64,000 nt of DNA from Bathymodiolus brooksi. Lineage: Eukaryota; Mollusca; Bivalvia; Mytilida; Modiolidae. This document shows, in pieces, positions 33,601 to 46,409 of the stretch. Below the pieces are notes generated by a model, which saw only the letters and a program-made list of their open reading frames with translations, was not told the origin of the DNA and made no database searches. How positions within the stretch are numbered: the stretch's first letter is position 1; every line of letters begins with the position of its first letter. The DNA lies in NCBI GenBank assembly GCA_963680875.1, contig OY804590.1, positions 24,118,640-24,182,639 on the forward strand, read 5' to 3'. The translations under genes were made by a program, and so were the position numbers.

Positions 33601-36600
33601 ACTGATTACTAGCTAGGAAGGTAGAATTTGTTGATTACGTGGACAGTACAATAACAGGGTGAATGAATGTTTGTAGTTAACTGACTACTAGCTAGGAAGA
33701 TAGAATCTGTTGGCTGCATGGAGAATACAATAGCAGGGTGAATGAATGCTCGTAGTTAACTGACTACTAACTAGGAAGGTAGAATTTGTTGATTACATGG
33801 ACAGTACCCAATAACAGGGTGAATGAATGTTTGTAGTTAACTGACTACTAGCTAGGAAAGTAGAATTTGTTGATTACATGAACAGTACAATAACAGGGTG
33901 AATGAATGCTCGTAGTTAACTGACTACTAGTTAGGAAGGTATAATTTGTTGATTGCATGGACAGTACAATAACAGGGTGAATGGATGTTTGTAGTTAACT
34001 GATTACTAGCTAGGAAGGTAGAATTTGTTGATTACATGGACAGTACAATAACAGGGTGAATGAATGTTTTTAGTTAACTGACTACTAGCTAGGAAAGTAG
34101 AATTTGTTGATTACATGAACAGTACAATAACAGGGTGAATGAATGTTCGTAGTTAACTGAATACTAGCTAGGAAGGTAGAATTTGTTGATTACATGGACA
34201 GTACAATAGCAGGGTGAATGAATGTTTGTAGTTAACTGACTACTAGCTAGGAAGGTAGAATTTGTTGGTTACATGGACAGTACAATAGCAGGGTGAATGA
34301 ATGCTCGTAGTTAACTAACTACTAGCTAGGAAGGTAGAATTTGTTGGTTACATGGACAGTACCATAACAGGGTGAATGAATGCTCGTAGTTAACTGACTA
34401 CTAGCTAGGAAGGTATAATTTGTTGGTTACATGGACAGTACAATAGCAGGGTGAATGAATGCTCGTAGCTAACTGACTACTAGTTAGGAATGTAGAATTT
34501 GTTTGTTACATGGACAGTGCTATAACAGGGTGAATGAATGCTCGTAGTTAACTGACTACTAGCTAGGAAGGTAGAATTGGTTGGTTACATGGACAGTACA
34601 ATAGCAGGATGAATGAATGCTTGTAGCTAACTGACTACTAGCTAGGAAGGTCTAATTTGTTGATTACATGGACAGTACAATAGCAGTGTAAATGAATGTT
34701 TGCAGTTAACTGACTACTAGCTAGGAAGATAGAATCTGTTGGCTACATGGAGAGTACACTAGCAGGGTGAATGAATGCTCGTAGTTAACTGACTACTAGC
34801 TAGGAAGGTATTATTTGTTGATTACATGGACAGTACAATAGCAGGGTGAATGAATGTTTGCAGTTAACTGACTACTAGCTAGGAAGGTAGAATCTGTTGG
34901 TTACATGGACAGTACAATAGCAGGGTGAATGAATGTTTGTAGTTAACTGACTACTAGCTAGGAAGGTAGAATCTGTTGGTTACATGGACAGTACAATAGC
35001 AGGGTGAATGAATGTTTGTAGTTAACTGACTACTAACTAGGAATGTATAATTTGTTGTTTACATGGACAGTACAATATCAGGGTGAATGAATGTTTGTAG
35101 TTAACTGACTAATAGCTAGGAAGGTAGAATTTGTTGGTTACATGGACAGTAAAATAGCAGGGTGAATGAATGCTCGTAGTTAACTAACTACTAGCTAGGA
35201 AGGTATAATTTGTTGGTTACATGGACAGTACCATAACAGGGTGAATGAATGCTCGTAGTTAACTGACTACTAGCTAGGAAGGTAGAATTTGTTGGTTACA
35301 TGGACAGTACAATAGCAGGGTGAATGAATGCTCGTAGTTAACTGACTACTAGTTAGGAAGGTAGAATTTGTTGGTTACATGGACAGTACTATAACAGGGT
35401 GAATGAATGCTCGTAGTTAACTGACTACTAGCTAGGAAGGTAGAATTTGTTGGTTACATGGACATTACAATAGCAAGACGAATGAATGCTCGTAGTTAAC
35501 TGACTACTAGCTAGGAAGGTAGAATTTGTTGGTTACATGGACAGTACAATAGCAGGGTGAATGCATGCTGGTAGTTAACTGACTACTAGCTAGGAAGGTA
35601 GAATTTGTTGGTTACATGGACAATATTATAACAGGGTGAATGAATGCTCGTAGTTAACTGACTACTAGCTAGGAAGGTAGAATCTGTTGGTTACATGGAA
35701 AGTACAATAGCAGGGTGAATGAATGTTTGTAGTTAACTGACTACTAGCTAGGAAGGTAGAATTTGTTGATTATATGGACAGTACAATAGCAGGGTGAATG
35801 AATGTTTGCAGTTAACTGACTACTAGCTAGGAAGGTAGAATCTGTTGATTACATGGACAGTACAATAGCGGGGTGAATGAATGTTTGCAGTTAACTGACT
35901 ACTAGCTAGGAAGGTAGAATTTGTTGATTACATGGACAGTACAATAGCAGGGTGAATGAATGTTTGCAGTTAACTGACTACTAGCTAGGAAGGTAGAATC
36001 TGTTGGTTACATGGAGAGTACAATAGCAGGGTGAATGAATGTTTGCAGTTAACTGACTACTAGCTAGGAAGGTAGAATTTGTTGAATACATGGACAGTAC
36101 AATAGCAGGGTGAATGAATGTTTCCAGTTAACTGACTACTAGCTAGGAAGGTAGAATCTGTTGGTTACATGGAAAGTACAATAACAGGGTGAATGAATGT
36201 TTGTAGTTAACTGACTACTAGCTAGGAAGGTAGAATTTGTTGGGTACATGGACAGTACAATAGCAGGGTGAATGAATGCTCGTAGTTAACTAATTACTAG
36301 CTAGGAAGGTAGAATTGGTTGGTTACATGGACAGTACAATAGCAGGGTGAATGAATGCTCGTAGTTAACTGACTACTAGCTAGGAAGGTAGCATTTGTTG
36401 GCTACATGGACAGTACAATAATAGGGTGAATGAATGCTCGTAGTTAACTGACTAATAGCTAGGAAGATATAATTTGTTGGTTACATGGACAGTACCATAA
36501 CAGGGTGAATGAATGCTCGTAGTTAACTGACTACTAGCTAGGAAGGTAGAATTTGTTGGTTACATGGACAGTACTATAACAGGGGGAATGAATGCTCGTA

Positions 36601-38935
36601 GTTAACTGACTACTAGCTAGGAAGGTAACATTTGTTGGTTACATGGACAGTACAATAGAAGGGTGAATGAATGCTCGTAGTTAACTGACTACTAGCTAGG
36701 AAGGTAGAATTTGTTGATTACATGGACAGTACAATAGCAGGGTGAATGAATGTTTGCAGTTAACTGACTACTAGCTAGGAAGGTAGAATCTGTTGGTTAC
36801 ATGGAAAGTACAATAGCAGGGTGAATGAATGTTTGTAGTTAACTGACTACTAACTAGGAAGGTAGAATCTGTTGGTTACATGGACAGTACAATAGCAGGG
36901 TGAATGAATGTTTGTAGTTAACTGACTACTAGCTAGGAAGGTAGAATCTGTTGGTTACATGGACAGTACAATAGCAGGGTGAATGAATGTTTGTAGTTAA
37001 CTGACTACTAGCTAGGAAGGTAGAATTTGTTGGTTACATGGACAGCACAATATCAGGGTGAATGAATGTTTGTAGTTAACTGACTACTAGCTAGGAAGGT
37101 AGAATTTGTTGGTTACATGGACAGTACAATAGTAGGGTGAAAGAATGCTCGTAGTTAACTGACTACTAGCTAGGAAGTTAGAATTTGTTGGTTACATGGA
37201 CAGTACAATAGCAGGGTGAATGAATGCTCGTAGTTAACTAACTACTAGCTAGGAAGGTAGCATTTGTTGGCTACATGGACAGTACAATAGTAGGGTGAAT
37301 GAATGCTCGTAGTTAACTGACTACTAGCTAGGAAGGTAGAATTGGTTGGTTACATGGACAGTACCATAACAGGGTGAATGAATGCTCGTAGTTAACTGAC
37401 TACCAGCTAGGAAGGTAGAATTTTTTGGTTACATGGACAGTACAATAGCAGGGTGAATGAATGCTCGTAGTTAACTGACTACTAGTTAGGAAGGTAGAAT
37501 TTGTTGGTTACATGGACAGTACTATAACAGGGTGAATGAATGCTCGTAGTTAACTGACTACTAGCTAGGAAGGTAGCATTTGTTGGTTACATGGACAGTA
37601 CAATAGCAGGATGAATGAATGCTCGTAGTTAACTGACTACTAGCTAGGAAGGTAGAATTTGTTGGTTACATGGACAGTACTGTACAAGGGTGAATGAATG
37701 TTCGTAGTTAACTGACTACTAGCTAGGAAGGTAGAATTTGTTGGTTACATGGACAGTACAATAGCAGGGTGAATGCATGCTGGTAGTTAACTGACTACTA
37801 GCTAGGAAGGTAAAATTTGTTGGTTACATGGACAATATTATAACAGGGTGAATGAATGCTCGTAGTTAACTGACTACTAGCTAGGAAGGTAGAATCTGTT
37901 GGTTACATGGACAGTACTATGCCAGGGTGAATGAATGCTCGTAGTTAACTGACTACTAGCTAGGAAGGTAGAATCTGTCGGTTACATGGACAGTACTATA
38001 ACAGGGTGAATGAATGCTCGTAGTTAACTGACTACTAGCTAGGAAGGTAGAATATGTTGATGACATGGACAGTACAATGGCAGGATCAATATATGCTTGT
38101 AGTTAACTGACTACTAGCTACGAAGGTATAATATGTTTATTACATGGACAGTACAATAGCAGGGATAGTTAATGCTCGTAGTTACCTACTAGCTAAGAAG
38201 GTAGAATATGTTTATTACATGGACAGTACAATAGCAGGGTCAATGAATGTTTCCAGTTAACTGACTACTAGCTAGGAAGGTGGAATATGTTGATGACATG
38301 GACAGTACAATAGCAGGGTCAATGAATGTTTCTAGTTAACTGACTACTAGCTAGGAAGGTAGAATATGTTGATGACATGGACAGTGAAATGGCAGGGTCA
38401 ATGAATGTTTCTAGTTAACTGACTACTAGCTAGGAAGGTAGAATATGTTGATGGCATGGACAGTACAATAGCAGGGTCAATGAATGTTTCTGGTTAACTG
38501 ACTACTAGCTAGGAAGGTAGAATATGTTGATGACATGGACAGTACAATAGTAGGGTCAATGAATGTTTCTAGTTAACTGACTACTAGCTAAGAAGGTAGA
38601 ATATGTTGATGACATGGACAGTACAATAGTAGGGTCAATGAATGTTTCTAGTTAACTGACTACTAGCTAGGAAGGTAGAATATGTTGATGGCATGGACAG
38701 TGCAATAGCAGGGTCAATGAATGTTTCTAGTTAACTGACTACTAGCTAGGAAGGTAGAATTTGTTGGTTACATGGACAGTAAAATGGCAGGATCAATGAA
38801 TGGTCATAGTAAACTGACAACTAGCTAGGAAGGTAAAATTTGGTGGTTACATGAACAGTACAATAGAAGGGTCAATGAATGTTTGTAGTTAACTGACTAC
38901 TAGGTAGAAAGGTAGAATACGTTGATAAAAGACTA
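21619..38935 (+). repeat. 79-bp satellite, about 219 monomers with higher-order structure
   Basis: The monomer runs GGACAGTACAATAACAGGGT, GAATGAATGTTTGTAGTTAA, CTGACTACTAGCTAGGAAGG, TAGAATTTGTTGATTACAT. Variant-carrying monomers recur at fixed distances. GCTCGTTGTT is at 21,884 and 24,017 (2,133 bp, 27 monomers). GCATGCTGG is at 27,646 and 28,752 (1,106 bp, 14 monomers). ATCTGTTCGG is at 31,241 and 32,031 (790 bp, 10 monomers). AGCTAGCAAG is at 23,011 and 24,907 (1,896 bp, 24 monomers), which implies a three-monomer deletion inside the second 27-monomer copy. The last kilobase (from about 38,050) is the most diverged, with GGGTCAATGAATGTTTCTAG variants and indels. Every frame is closed by the TAACTGACTACTAGCTAG core, so it cannot encode protein. 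Confidence 0.98.
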
Positions 38936-39085
38936 TATAATCTTAGAGACCGCTTGTCTATACTAAAGACTTAGTAAAGAGTATTGTAGTGTGATTCATC
39001 GTGTATGTCCGTGTTGCACATCGTTAGTTTTCTTAGTTTTATACCACGATATAACTGAAATATTACTGAATGTGGTGTTAAACAC
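38936..39085 (+). mobile_element. Right remnant of the repeat that hosts the satellite
   Basis: After the last monomer there is unique sequence, then CCACGATATAACTGAAATAT, then GGTGTTAAACACCATGACTC. This SINE-type tail is the inverse of the end at 21,256. Together with the left part it brackets the array. Confidence 0.5.
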
Positions 39086-39359
39086 CATGACTCTCTCTCT
39101 TCGCTTTATGTGTTTGTTCAAATTGATTATTGTTTTCCTTGGTCTTTTTATTTAATCTTTGGCCACGTGTTTATCTTTCTATTTTGATTTACATTCTATT
39201 TTTATTATGCCGTCAAGTCATCTTCGTGTCTTTCTTCTCTCGGGGATATTAAGATTAAAATTGATATCTCTAATAGTGTTGATATCCATGTCATTGTTTT
39301 TACAAAAGACACCAAAAGTAATATAGCAAATAATTACCTACATTTTTATTTATATCTTG
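39086..39359. other. Spacer
   Basis: T-rich, with no recognised feature. Confidence 0.4.
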
Positions 39360-39735
39360 TAATCCACATCGGTAGAGTAATGGTTAGTCTGCTCGCCTCG
39401 AGTTTAGTAGATCGTGGCTTAGAGCACCAATCATGTCAAACCAAAGACTATACAATTGATATTTTTTGCTTCTCCACTAAGCACGCAGCATTAAGGAGTA
39501 AAAACAAAAACTGGTTGGTTCGTAATTAGGATAATGTGTCCGAGTGGGGCGATATGTCTACCCGCGGACTGTGAGTGTTGTGTCAGTGAGCTAGCACTAT
39601 AATAAATCCAACAAAGCGTGTTGGTCTAGTGCAAAGCGGATTTCGTCATCATCTCGTTTAAGATTAACTTATTCTCGTCATGATATAGCTGAAAAATTGC
39701 TGAGTTGACGTTAAACAACAATCACTCACTCACTC
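39360..39735 (+). mobile_element. SINE family 2
   Basis: It has a diverged tRNA-like head (GGTAGAGTAATGGTTAGTC), then AAGCACGCAGCATTAAGGAG, GTCTACCCGCGGACTGT and GTGTTGGTCTAGTGCAAAG. The tail is CGTCATGATATAGCTGAAAA, GACGTTAAACAACAATCACTCACTCAC. Confidence 0.85.
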
Positions 39736-40283
39736 TTTATAATTGTATGTCTGATTAATATATAAATAATGGCTTCTCGGTGCTAAATTTGAAATAAAGC
39801 ATTACTCTTTAATATTATTTTTATTTTTCCTTGAAAAATCTTGACAACACATTTGTTCTATGCAAATAAACTGCATTACATCAAAAAAGTCGCTATTGGC
39901 TCCAACTCTCTCAGTTTTGTAGTCAATTAGTTAAAATCTGCCAAGGAAAATGAGGAAATTTCCATTCAGGACAGAACTGCAAATGTCTATTGATTCACTT
40001 TGATTTTTTAATGCTATTGGAAATGTCGAGTTAATTTGGTTGCGTAATTCTCAGAACATTGGCTCCGCATTACACGAGAGATTTAACATTACACGAGAGA
40101 TTTAACAGAGATCTGTTGATAAGGCACGTTGTTTCCGTAATATTTTTATTTGTGTAAATTTCTCTCTGTTTAAAACACAATTTAATATAAAACATCATTC
40201 ATCTTAAAAATGCATGAGAAAAATAAAACATAATTTGATGACAATCCTCATATGAAGCATGTATTTTTTAATAACACTTGATA
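39736..40283. other. Spacer
   Basis: AT-rich. A 20-bp direct repeat (TTACACGAGAGATTTAACA) is at about 40,071 and 40,089. No gene. Confidence 0.4.
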
Positions 40284-40985
40284 CAGAGAACCATGTGAGC
40301 CATTGTCATCACTTTATGTCCGTTGTCGTCGGTCTGCATCGTACGTTAAGAACGTCTTTTCTGAAAAAAAAATTGGTCAATTGGAAACAAACTGAATGAT
40401 CTGCCTTGGACCTGTTCCAATATTCGACATGTCAACCAGAGACAATAATTCAATTTGATTGGCTGCGCCCCAAAGCTCTATTGTTCAAAAACTACTCTGT
40501 GGTTTTTGAAATTTTATATGGTGTGAATGTTCCTTGAGTGGTTCTTTACAAAGTGCGTTATTTTTGTGCCGATCGGGAAATTCAAGATGGTCACCATCGC
40601 AGTACTTAGTTTAACACAAGATCGTCGTTATGGGGAATTTAATCAAAGTTTATTGTTAAAAATTACAAAAATACGAATCAATACAAAAGGCCATGTGAGC
40701 TTTTGCCATCATTTGGCGTCCATCGTCCAGTGTAATTTTACATTTCACATTTGAATCTTCTCCTATGAAAGCCAAATGGACAGAAACTTCGTAGGAAGCA
40801 TCTATGGAAGGTTCTCTATTAAGATTGCTCATTTCTTTCCAATCCGTTAACCAACATGGCCGCCATGCCGTACGCAATATTTGTTACTGGTTCGTCAATT
40901 TCTAATAATCTTCTCCTCTGAAACTGCTTAGCCAAATGAACCAAAACTTGGCATGAAGCATCTATGGAAGGTCCTCTATAAAGAA
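40284..40985. repeat. Degenerate tandem dispersed repeat (AGATGGCCGCCAT type)
   Basis: Roughly 150-bp degenerate units. The opening CCATGTGAGC is at 40,292 and 40,690. TCTTCTCCTATGAAA (40,756) and TCTTCTCCTCTGAAA (40,909) are each followed by GCATCTATGGAAGGTYCTCTA. GGTCACCATCGC and CATGGCCGCCATGCC mark unit ends. I recall this family as widespread in molluscs. Frames at 40,527-40,877 are spurious. Confidence 0.65.
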
Positions 40986-42566
40986 ACACATCATGTAAAC
41001 TGAATTAGATATCCATGGCTTTATATTTATATAGATCATTGACTTGTCGATTATCAAACAACATTGATATATTTTATGGAATTTTTATGACATAAGTAAC
41101 AAGCTGTAAACATACAAAGAAGGTATTGTTCTTCGTTAGATATCGCGTGTTAATAAAAGATAATATCATATATGTAGTATTATCTTTTCATATCATTATT
41201 TAAAGATCCTTTAGTTTCATGTTCCTCAATACTCTAAGGATTAAAAAAAACACACAACTGATACTTCTAGTAGATTGTATATCAATCTGTCAAAAACATC
41301 AACTGTAAAATAAAAAGTACATCTAGACTACTAAAAATATAGTAGCAAGGTAGACATGATCAGCGATCATATACTAGTATTCTGTTTTTAGCACAGAAAA
41401 CGCGAGTCAAAGACTTAATAAATTCTGTTGACATAAACTATAGGCTTTGCCAATAAGGATACCCAAAATCGGCGAAAGTTACCAATGGCTGAAACTTTCC
41501 TGGAATAACATTCGTCAGGTACTTTTTATCAAAATTGGAACTATTTTCATGAATAACTTATACAACACTCTTGAAAATCAAGAGGTACCCAAGACCATTT
41601 TAGGCGAGTAAAAGTACCTTTAAAAAAAATCAAAGTATATGGAAGCTAGAAAACAGGATAGCCAAATTAACCCAAGGTCACGTATGATTGGAGGAGAAAA
41701 ACCTTCGTTTTGATAATAATTACATGATTTAGGAATTGTAAATTTCGAGGAAAAAATATATGTAATAAAAAATGCGACAGTTTTTTCCAATTATGTTTTA
41801 TTAGAAGTTCTGTATTTGGTTCCTTCATAAAAAGAATGTTTTCCTCAACAATAATACAAAAGGCAAATGCAAAAAATATGGGCAATTAAAAATGTTTACT
41901 ATATTTGCTTTTAAACCACATCAAACACTCCCTAACTAATGAAAAGTACCATTTTTAACGATGATTGGTTCGTGCCGTTTCCAATCGAAACTATCAATCT
42001 CATTAAAACTCCTACGAATCTGGAAAACCCAAAATATCTTTTTTTCTTTTTAGCAATCTGTGATTTCAGCAGAATTATCGCTCTGTGCGACAATCACGTA
42101 ATCGACTCGACATTAAAGCTACATTTGAATTGTAATACATGTTTATTATGTTAACTGACATGTACGGATTCCATGGAAACACTTAAATTTTCAAAATCAA
42201 CATGTTTTACGCAAGGTCTTTGAGAATGAAAGCATTATGATGTTTTTTGTTTAGCAATCTTCACATCGGTTTCCATGGCACATGCATTCAATGATTACTC
42301 AGTGCTATGTTTATTAAGTCAGCTTTTTCTTCTCAGTAATTTTGTCTCAACAATATTTTAAGTAAACTTCAAAATTATGCAATTTTTACTTTAGAACTAT
42401 CAAGGAGATTTCTAAGACGGAAATCGTCACATAAAAAGCCATTTGTGAATTACGAGTTTAATATCTTACTAAGATGTCAGAAAGGTGGAAATAGTTGAGG
42501 GCAGAGGTGGCATTTTAGAAGTAAAAAGTAGGGGTTCTCTGGATCATTGAATGTAAGATGAGTTTT
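40986..42566. other. Spacer without recognised genes
   Basis: AT-rich, with short frames only (41,667-41,885 minus and 41,939-42,154 plus) and no domains. AAACAGGATAGCCAAATTAA at about 41,652 is a reverse-oriented single copy of part of the 47-bp monomer amplified at 49,640. Confidence 0.4.
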
Positions 42567-42805
42567 TAGGGGCCGTCGTGTTCGTGATCGTATGGTAGTT
42601 GGATTTACAACTACCTGTGTAATCAGTGAATATACCCACTAAAGTTGTGAGTTCGAACCCCGTTCATTGCGAGGTGCACTCTATACAACATTATGTGATA
42701 AAGTTTGTCATTGACTTGTGACAGGTCGGTGGTTTTCTCCGGTTTCCTCCACCAATAAAACTGCCCACTGAAATATTGTTGAAAGTGGCGTTAAGCACCA
42801 TAAAC
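42567..42805 (+). mobile_element. SINE family 1
   Basis: Head GGCCGTCGTGTTCGTGATCG, B box GAGTTCGAACCCC (about 42,648). Body CGGTGGTTTTCTCCGG, CCTCCACCAATAAAACTG. Tail GAAATATTGTTGAAAGTGGC, GTTAAGCACCATAAACC. Confidence 0.9.
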
Positions 42806-43299
42806 CTAAACCAAGAAGAGTTTGAAGATACGAAAGGAATAATCAGAATCCGTAAATAAAAGGACAGACAATACAATGATTTAATAAGTATCATGTCTCT
42901 TTGTTTGATTTTTCCTTTGTGCATAGTTTATCAACACCTTGTTGAAAAGTGTTGTCAATTACGTACAGATGACGAAAGATAAAATTAGCAATTATATTAT
43001 ATTATATATTTTATTCAGAAACTACCCCGTTACAACGGGGGAAAACATCAGCGGGGTACCAATGTTTGGGTCTAATAATCACAAATAAACAACTATATTA
43101 AAATTAGCATAAATCATACAGGAACATTTTCATCAAACAACAAAAAACATATCAAAGTCATTGTGATAAAAGTCATAACATATTATCACAGAAACAATTG
43201 TGTCGTTCTTCATTAAAACAAAATTATATACAATGTATATTTTAATTGCATTTAATTATATTTTGGTTCAATGTTGACCATATTGTTTCATTAGTAGAG
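42806..43299. other. Spacer with a Penelope-tail scrap
   Basis: At about 42,829-42,872 a minus-oriented scrap of the Penelope 3' tail is visible (GAAAGGAATAATCAGAATCC). The rest is AT-rich and featureless apart from CCCCGTTACAACGGGG near 43,025. Confidence 0.5.
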
Positions 43300-45743
43300 T
43301 TTGATGATACCAAAGGGGTAATCAGAATCCGTATATCGAAGAAGAACAGACAACACAATAGCCAAAAGAAAAAAGTACAAAAGGACAAACAACGATCTAC
43401 AAAATATACATATACAACTAAATATCGAGTAACACGAACCCCACTAAAAACCGGGGGTGAACTCAAGTGTTCCGGAAGGGTAAGCAGTTCCTGCTCCACT
43501 AGTGGCACCCGTCGTGTTATTCTAGTTACAAACCCGGTAAGAAGTCGTGAATGAGGAAAGGACCGGGAAGTGTTTACGACAAGTGGAACATATCCGTGGT
43601 CATTTGTGACACAGATATTCCATAACGATCAACCAAGTCATGGTGGCGACCGCACAATTTTCGAAGTGATGACTTCAACTTAACCAAAAGGAACCCTTGG
43701 TTCAGTAGCTTCCTTGTTAGCAGCAACCCTCTATCAAGAAAATCCTGATAGGAATACACGCTCTGGAATATCATATCATCTGAGAGATATATACTCCATA
43801 TGCAGGTTCTTCTGGAATGTTGCTGCATATAAATGGAAAGTTCACAAAGGGAAAATTAACATCATCTCTCTTGTCGTAAAGTTTCGTTCTTAACCGACCC
43901 TCACTGTCGACGTCGAGGTGTAGGTCAAGGTATGAAGCAGACCTATCTGTATCGGTGGTATCCTTTATTTCAAGCTCAATGAGACAGATGCCATCAACAA
44001 AATCACCAAACCTAGAATTATTTAGTGAAAGGACATCATCTATATAGCGGAACATGAAATTAAAGGATCGGGCTAGCTTCTTTTCGTTTTTCTTGAGAAG
44101 CCCATGTATGAAGTTTGCCTCATAAGAATAAAGGAACAAGTCGGCGAGAAGAGGAGCACAGTTTGTACCCGTAGGTATGTCGACTGTCTGTTGAAAAACA
44201 CGTCCACCAAACATAACAAATATGTTGTCAATGAAAAACTCGAGCATGTTGAAGATATCAGTTTCAGAGAACTTTTTGGTAGAATCAGAGTTGTGTTTTA
44301 CAAAATAAGATCTGTTTGTTTCTATCACAAGGTATTTGTATCTACGTTGGCCATTATTTTTTTATGAAGCACAATTGGACCAACTCCCTTAATTTGTCCT
44401 TCAGGTTAGAGTGAGGAATAGTCGTGTAAAGGGTAGAGAAGTCAAATGTTTAATGCTATTGCAGGAGGAGAGGGACCTAGATTGTATGTACTCTAACAGA
44501 TCTTTCGAGTTCTTCAGAATCCACATCTGATTCACACCACCTCTCGAGTAGCTAGTGTTATAGTAGCTCTTGAAGCCCGGTTTTGACCGCCGATAGAATA
44601 CATGTTAATAATTTGGAAAGAGGATTCTTGGAGCATTTGGCAGACCCAGCAATATAGCGCTGTTTGAAAGGACGCTTGTGTAATTTAGGAATCCAGTAGA
44701 GTGATGGTAGATCCAGTTTTTCATTTTTGGTTGAAATTCCAAAGGAACATAAAACCGATCTGTGATTGTCCAGGATTTCCTCTTTCGTAAGTGTCGTCGG
44801 GGTATATGTAGGGTTGGCAAGTGATTTGTCAATACTTAATTCCTTTATCAAGCAGTCTATGTAATGTAATTTACACACAAAAACAATGTTGTTAGGGGCC
44901 TTTTCGGCGGAGACAATAACATATTTGTCATGAAGGAGAGACAGGTGTTTATCAACTTTTGGGTCTTTAAAGATTGATGTAGAGCGAGTGCTCATAGACC
45001 CACTGAGTTTTTTTTTTTAATTCTAATCTGTTTTAGCGACCTCACACTCTTCACCCATTCGGAAAGAGTATCCAAGTCCTCCTTTTCACGTTTTGCCCAT
45101 TGTCTGGCATAATCCTCGACGGAATCCATAAATATTTTAAAGTTGTGTTTCCAGTTTATGGATTTAGGCTCACGATAGTTAAGCCCTTTGGCGAACACCC
45201 GTAGAGAGGTGTTGTTGATAATTTTAAGGCCACCAGTTATAACGTGGCCAGTCGGATTATATATGAATGGGGAACTTGCACAGATGCAATCAGGAGGCTT
45301 AGATTTGAAATCGTCAATATTAAGATCACGCAACACATGTTAGCAATTAATTTTTTTTTACGCTATTGGTCTGGTATAAGCATACGAAATTATAGGCACA
45401 GACTTATCCTTAGAATATGGTGGACTTTTAGATTTGACGGATTTGTGATTAAGGATATTGCCTAAGTTAATACCACCAAGACCTTTGTTGGCAAACGACA
45501 GTTTCAGAAAGGAACGTTTGTCTATTTCATCTTTCTTAATACGAACAGGTTTGAAACGTATTATGTCTTACGATGGTTTTATGTAATGTCTAATATTTAA
45601 ATAATGGTTGAGATTATCGGCTCTCTTATTACATATGACAAATTCTGTGTTACGAAGATTAAATATGTTATGAATAATGTTCAAGAATAAATAACGTTCT
45701 TTATAATACCGCTGTTCACCCTGTTATATGTGAGAGTTGACAT
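43300..45743 (-). pseudogene. Penelope-like retroelement, near full-length, broken
   Basis: A reverse transcriptase gene on the minus strand, starting MSTLTYN at 45,743. Segments in order: HNIFNLRNTEF; SFLKLSFANKGLGGINLG (about 45,510); a long N-terminal domain (45,336-44,992); LPSLYWIPKLHKRPFKQRY (about 44,720-44,660); RT motif FDFSTLYTTIP (about 44,440); GRVFQQTV then GTNCAPLLADLF (about 44,200-44,130); catalytic FRYIDDVLS with YIDD at about 44,046-44,035; and a C-terminal stretch ending DMFHLS at 43,574. The fold and motifs fit Penelope-like elements, which prime reverse transcription at a nick. No GIY-YIG endonuclease is visible before or after the RT. Lesions include frameshifts at two T-homopolymers (about 45,350 and 45,005), near 44,556, 44,447 and 43,771, and several stops. 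A non-coding 3' tail (43,573-43,300) gives the dispersed tail copies described elsewhere. Confidence 0.88.
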
Positions 45744-45949
45744 TTTATTAACATGCGGCGTTTTACCAAGCTGTGGAATTTTACATTAACCTGGCCTATT
45801 TATATTTTGACACTGTGCCAGGTTTTGCCTCCATGCCAGACACGGATGTAATTATAAAGCCTTGTCAAAAGCAGTTGTGAAGACATTAGTCAATAAAATA
45901 AACCACCTTTCATATAATAACTGTTTATAACGCTCTCAAACAAGGGAAG
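45744..45949. other. Short spacer upstream of the Penelope copy
   Basis: No recognised feature; homology to the window-start fragment ends around 45,757. Confidence 0.4.
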
Positions 45950-46131
45950 TACAATCAAACCTGCCCCTGAAGAGAACCTCTATATAACAAATCACTGTCT
46001 ATAGAGGGCAGTCTCATTTTCCCCATCCATGAAAAGTGCATATAATTTTAAACTGTATTTTAAGGGCAACTGTTCATAAAGGCCATATTTGCAGGTTACC
46101 TTGAGTGGCCTTTATTTACAGGTTTTACTGT
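45950..46131. mobile_element. MITE-like palindromic-end repeat, copy 2
   Basis: TACAATCAAACCTGC at the left and CAGGTTTTACTG at the right are inverted ends. It shares AACAAATCACTGTCTATA and CAGTCTCATTTTCCC with copies 3 and 4. Confidence 0.8.
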
Positions 46132-46409
46132 TTTTTTTTTAAATTATACTGAATGCCTCATGGATTAGAAATTGATTGAGTAACAAGATTAATAATTGTT
46201 TTCAATAAAATAAACACTGATTTGATTATCAGATATTTTACGAAGGAAGACGGAAGTAGAATTGACTTGTGAACAATAAATTCTCGACCAATTTAAGAAA
46301 CTAACGATAAGCAATTGTTGATAATATGCGTGGGTTGAATATACGTCATAATATGTGTGGAGATTATAAAGCTTTTTCTGAAAATTTACAGGTGTCGTCT
46401 GTTCAATGG
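46132..46409. other. Spacer
   Basis: A GAGATTATAAAGCTTTTT(C/T)TGAAAATTTACA segment occurs at about 46,361 and again at 46,656, bracketing the SINE. This is a ~50-bp direct repeat that may be its long target duplication. Confidence 0.45.

Noticed and set aside
21619..38935. CRISPR-like array
   Set aside because: Repeats are contiguous 79-bp monomers with no unique spacers, and the context is animal repeat DNA.
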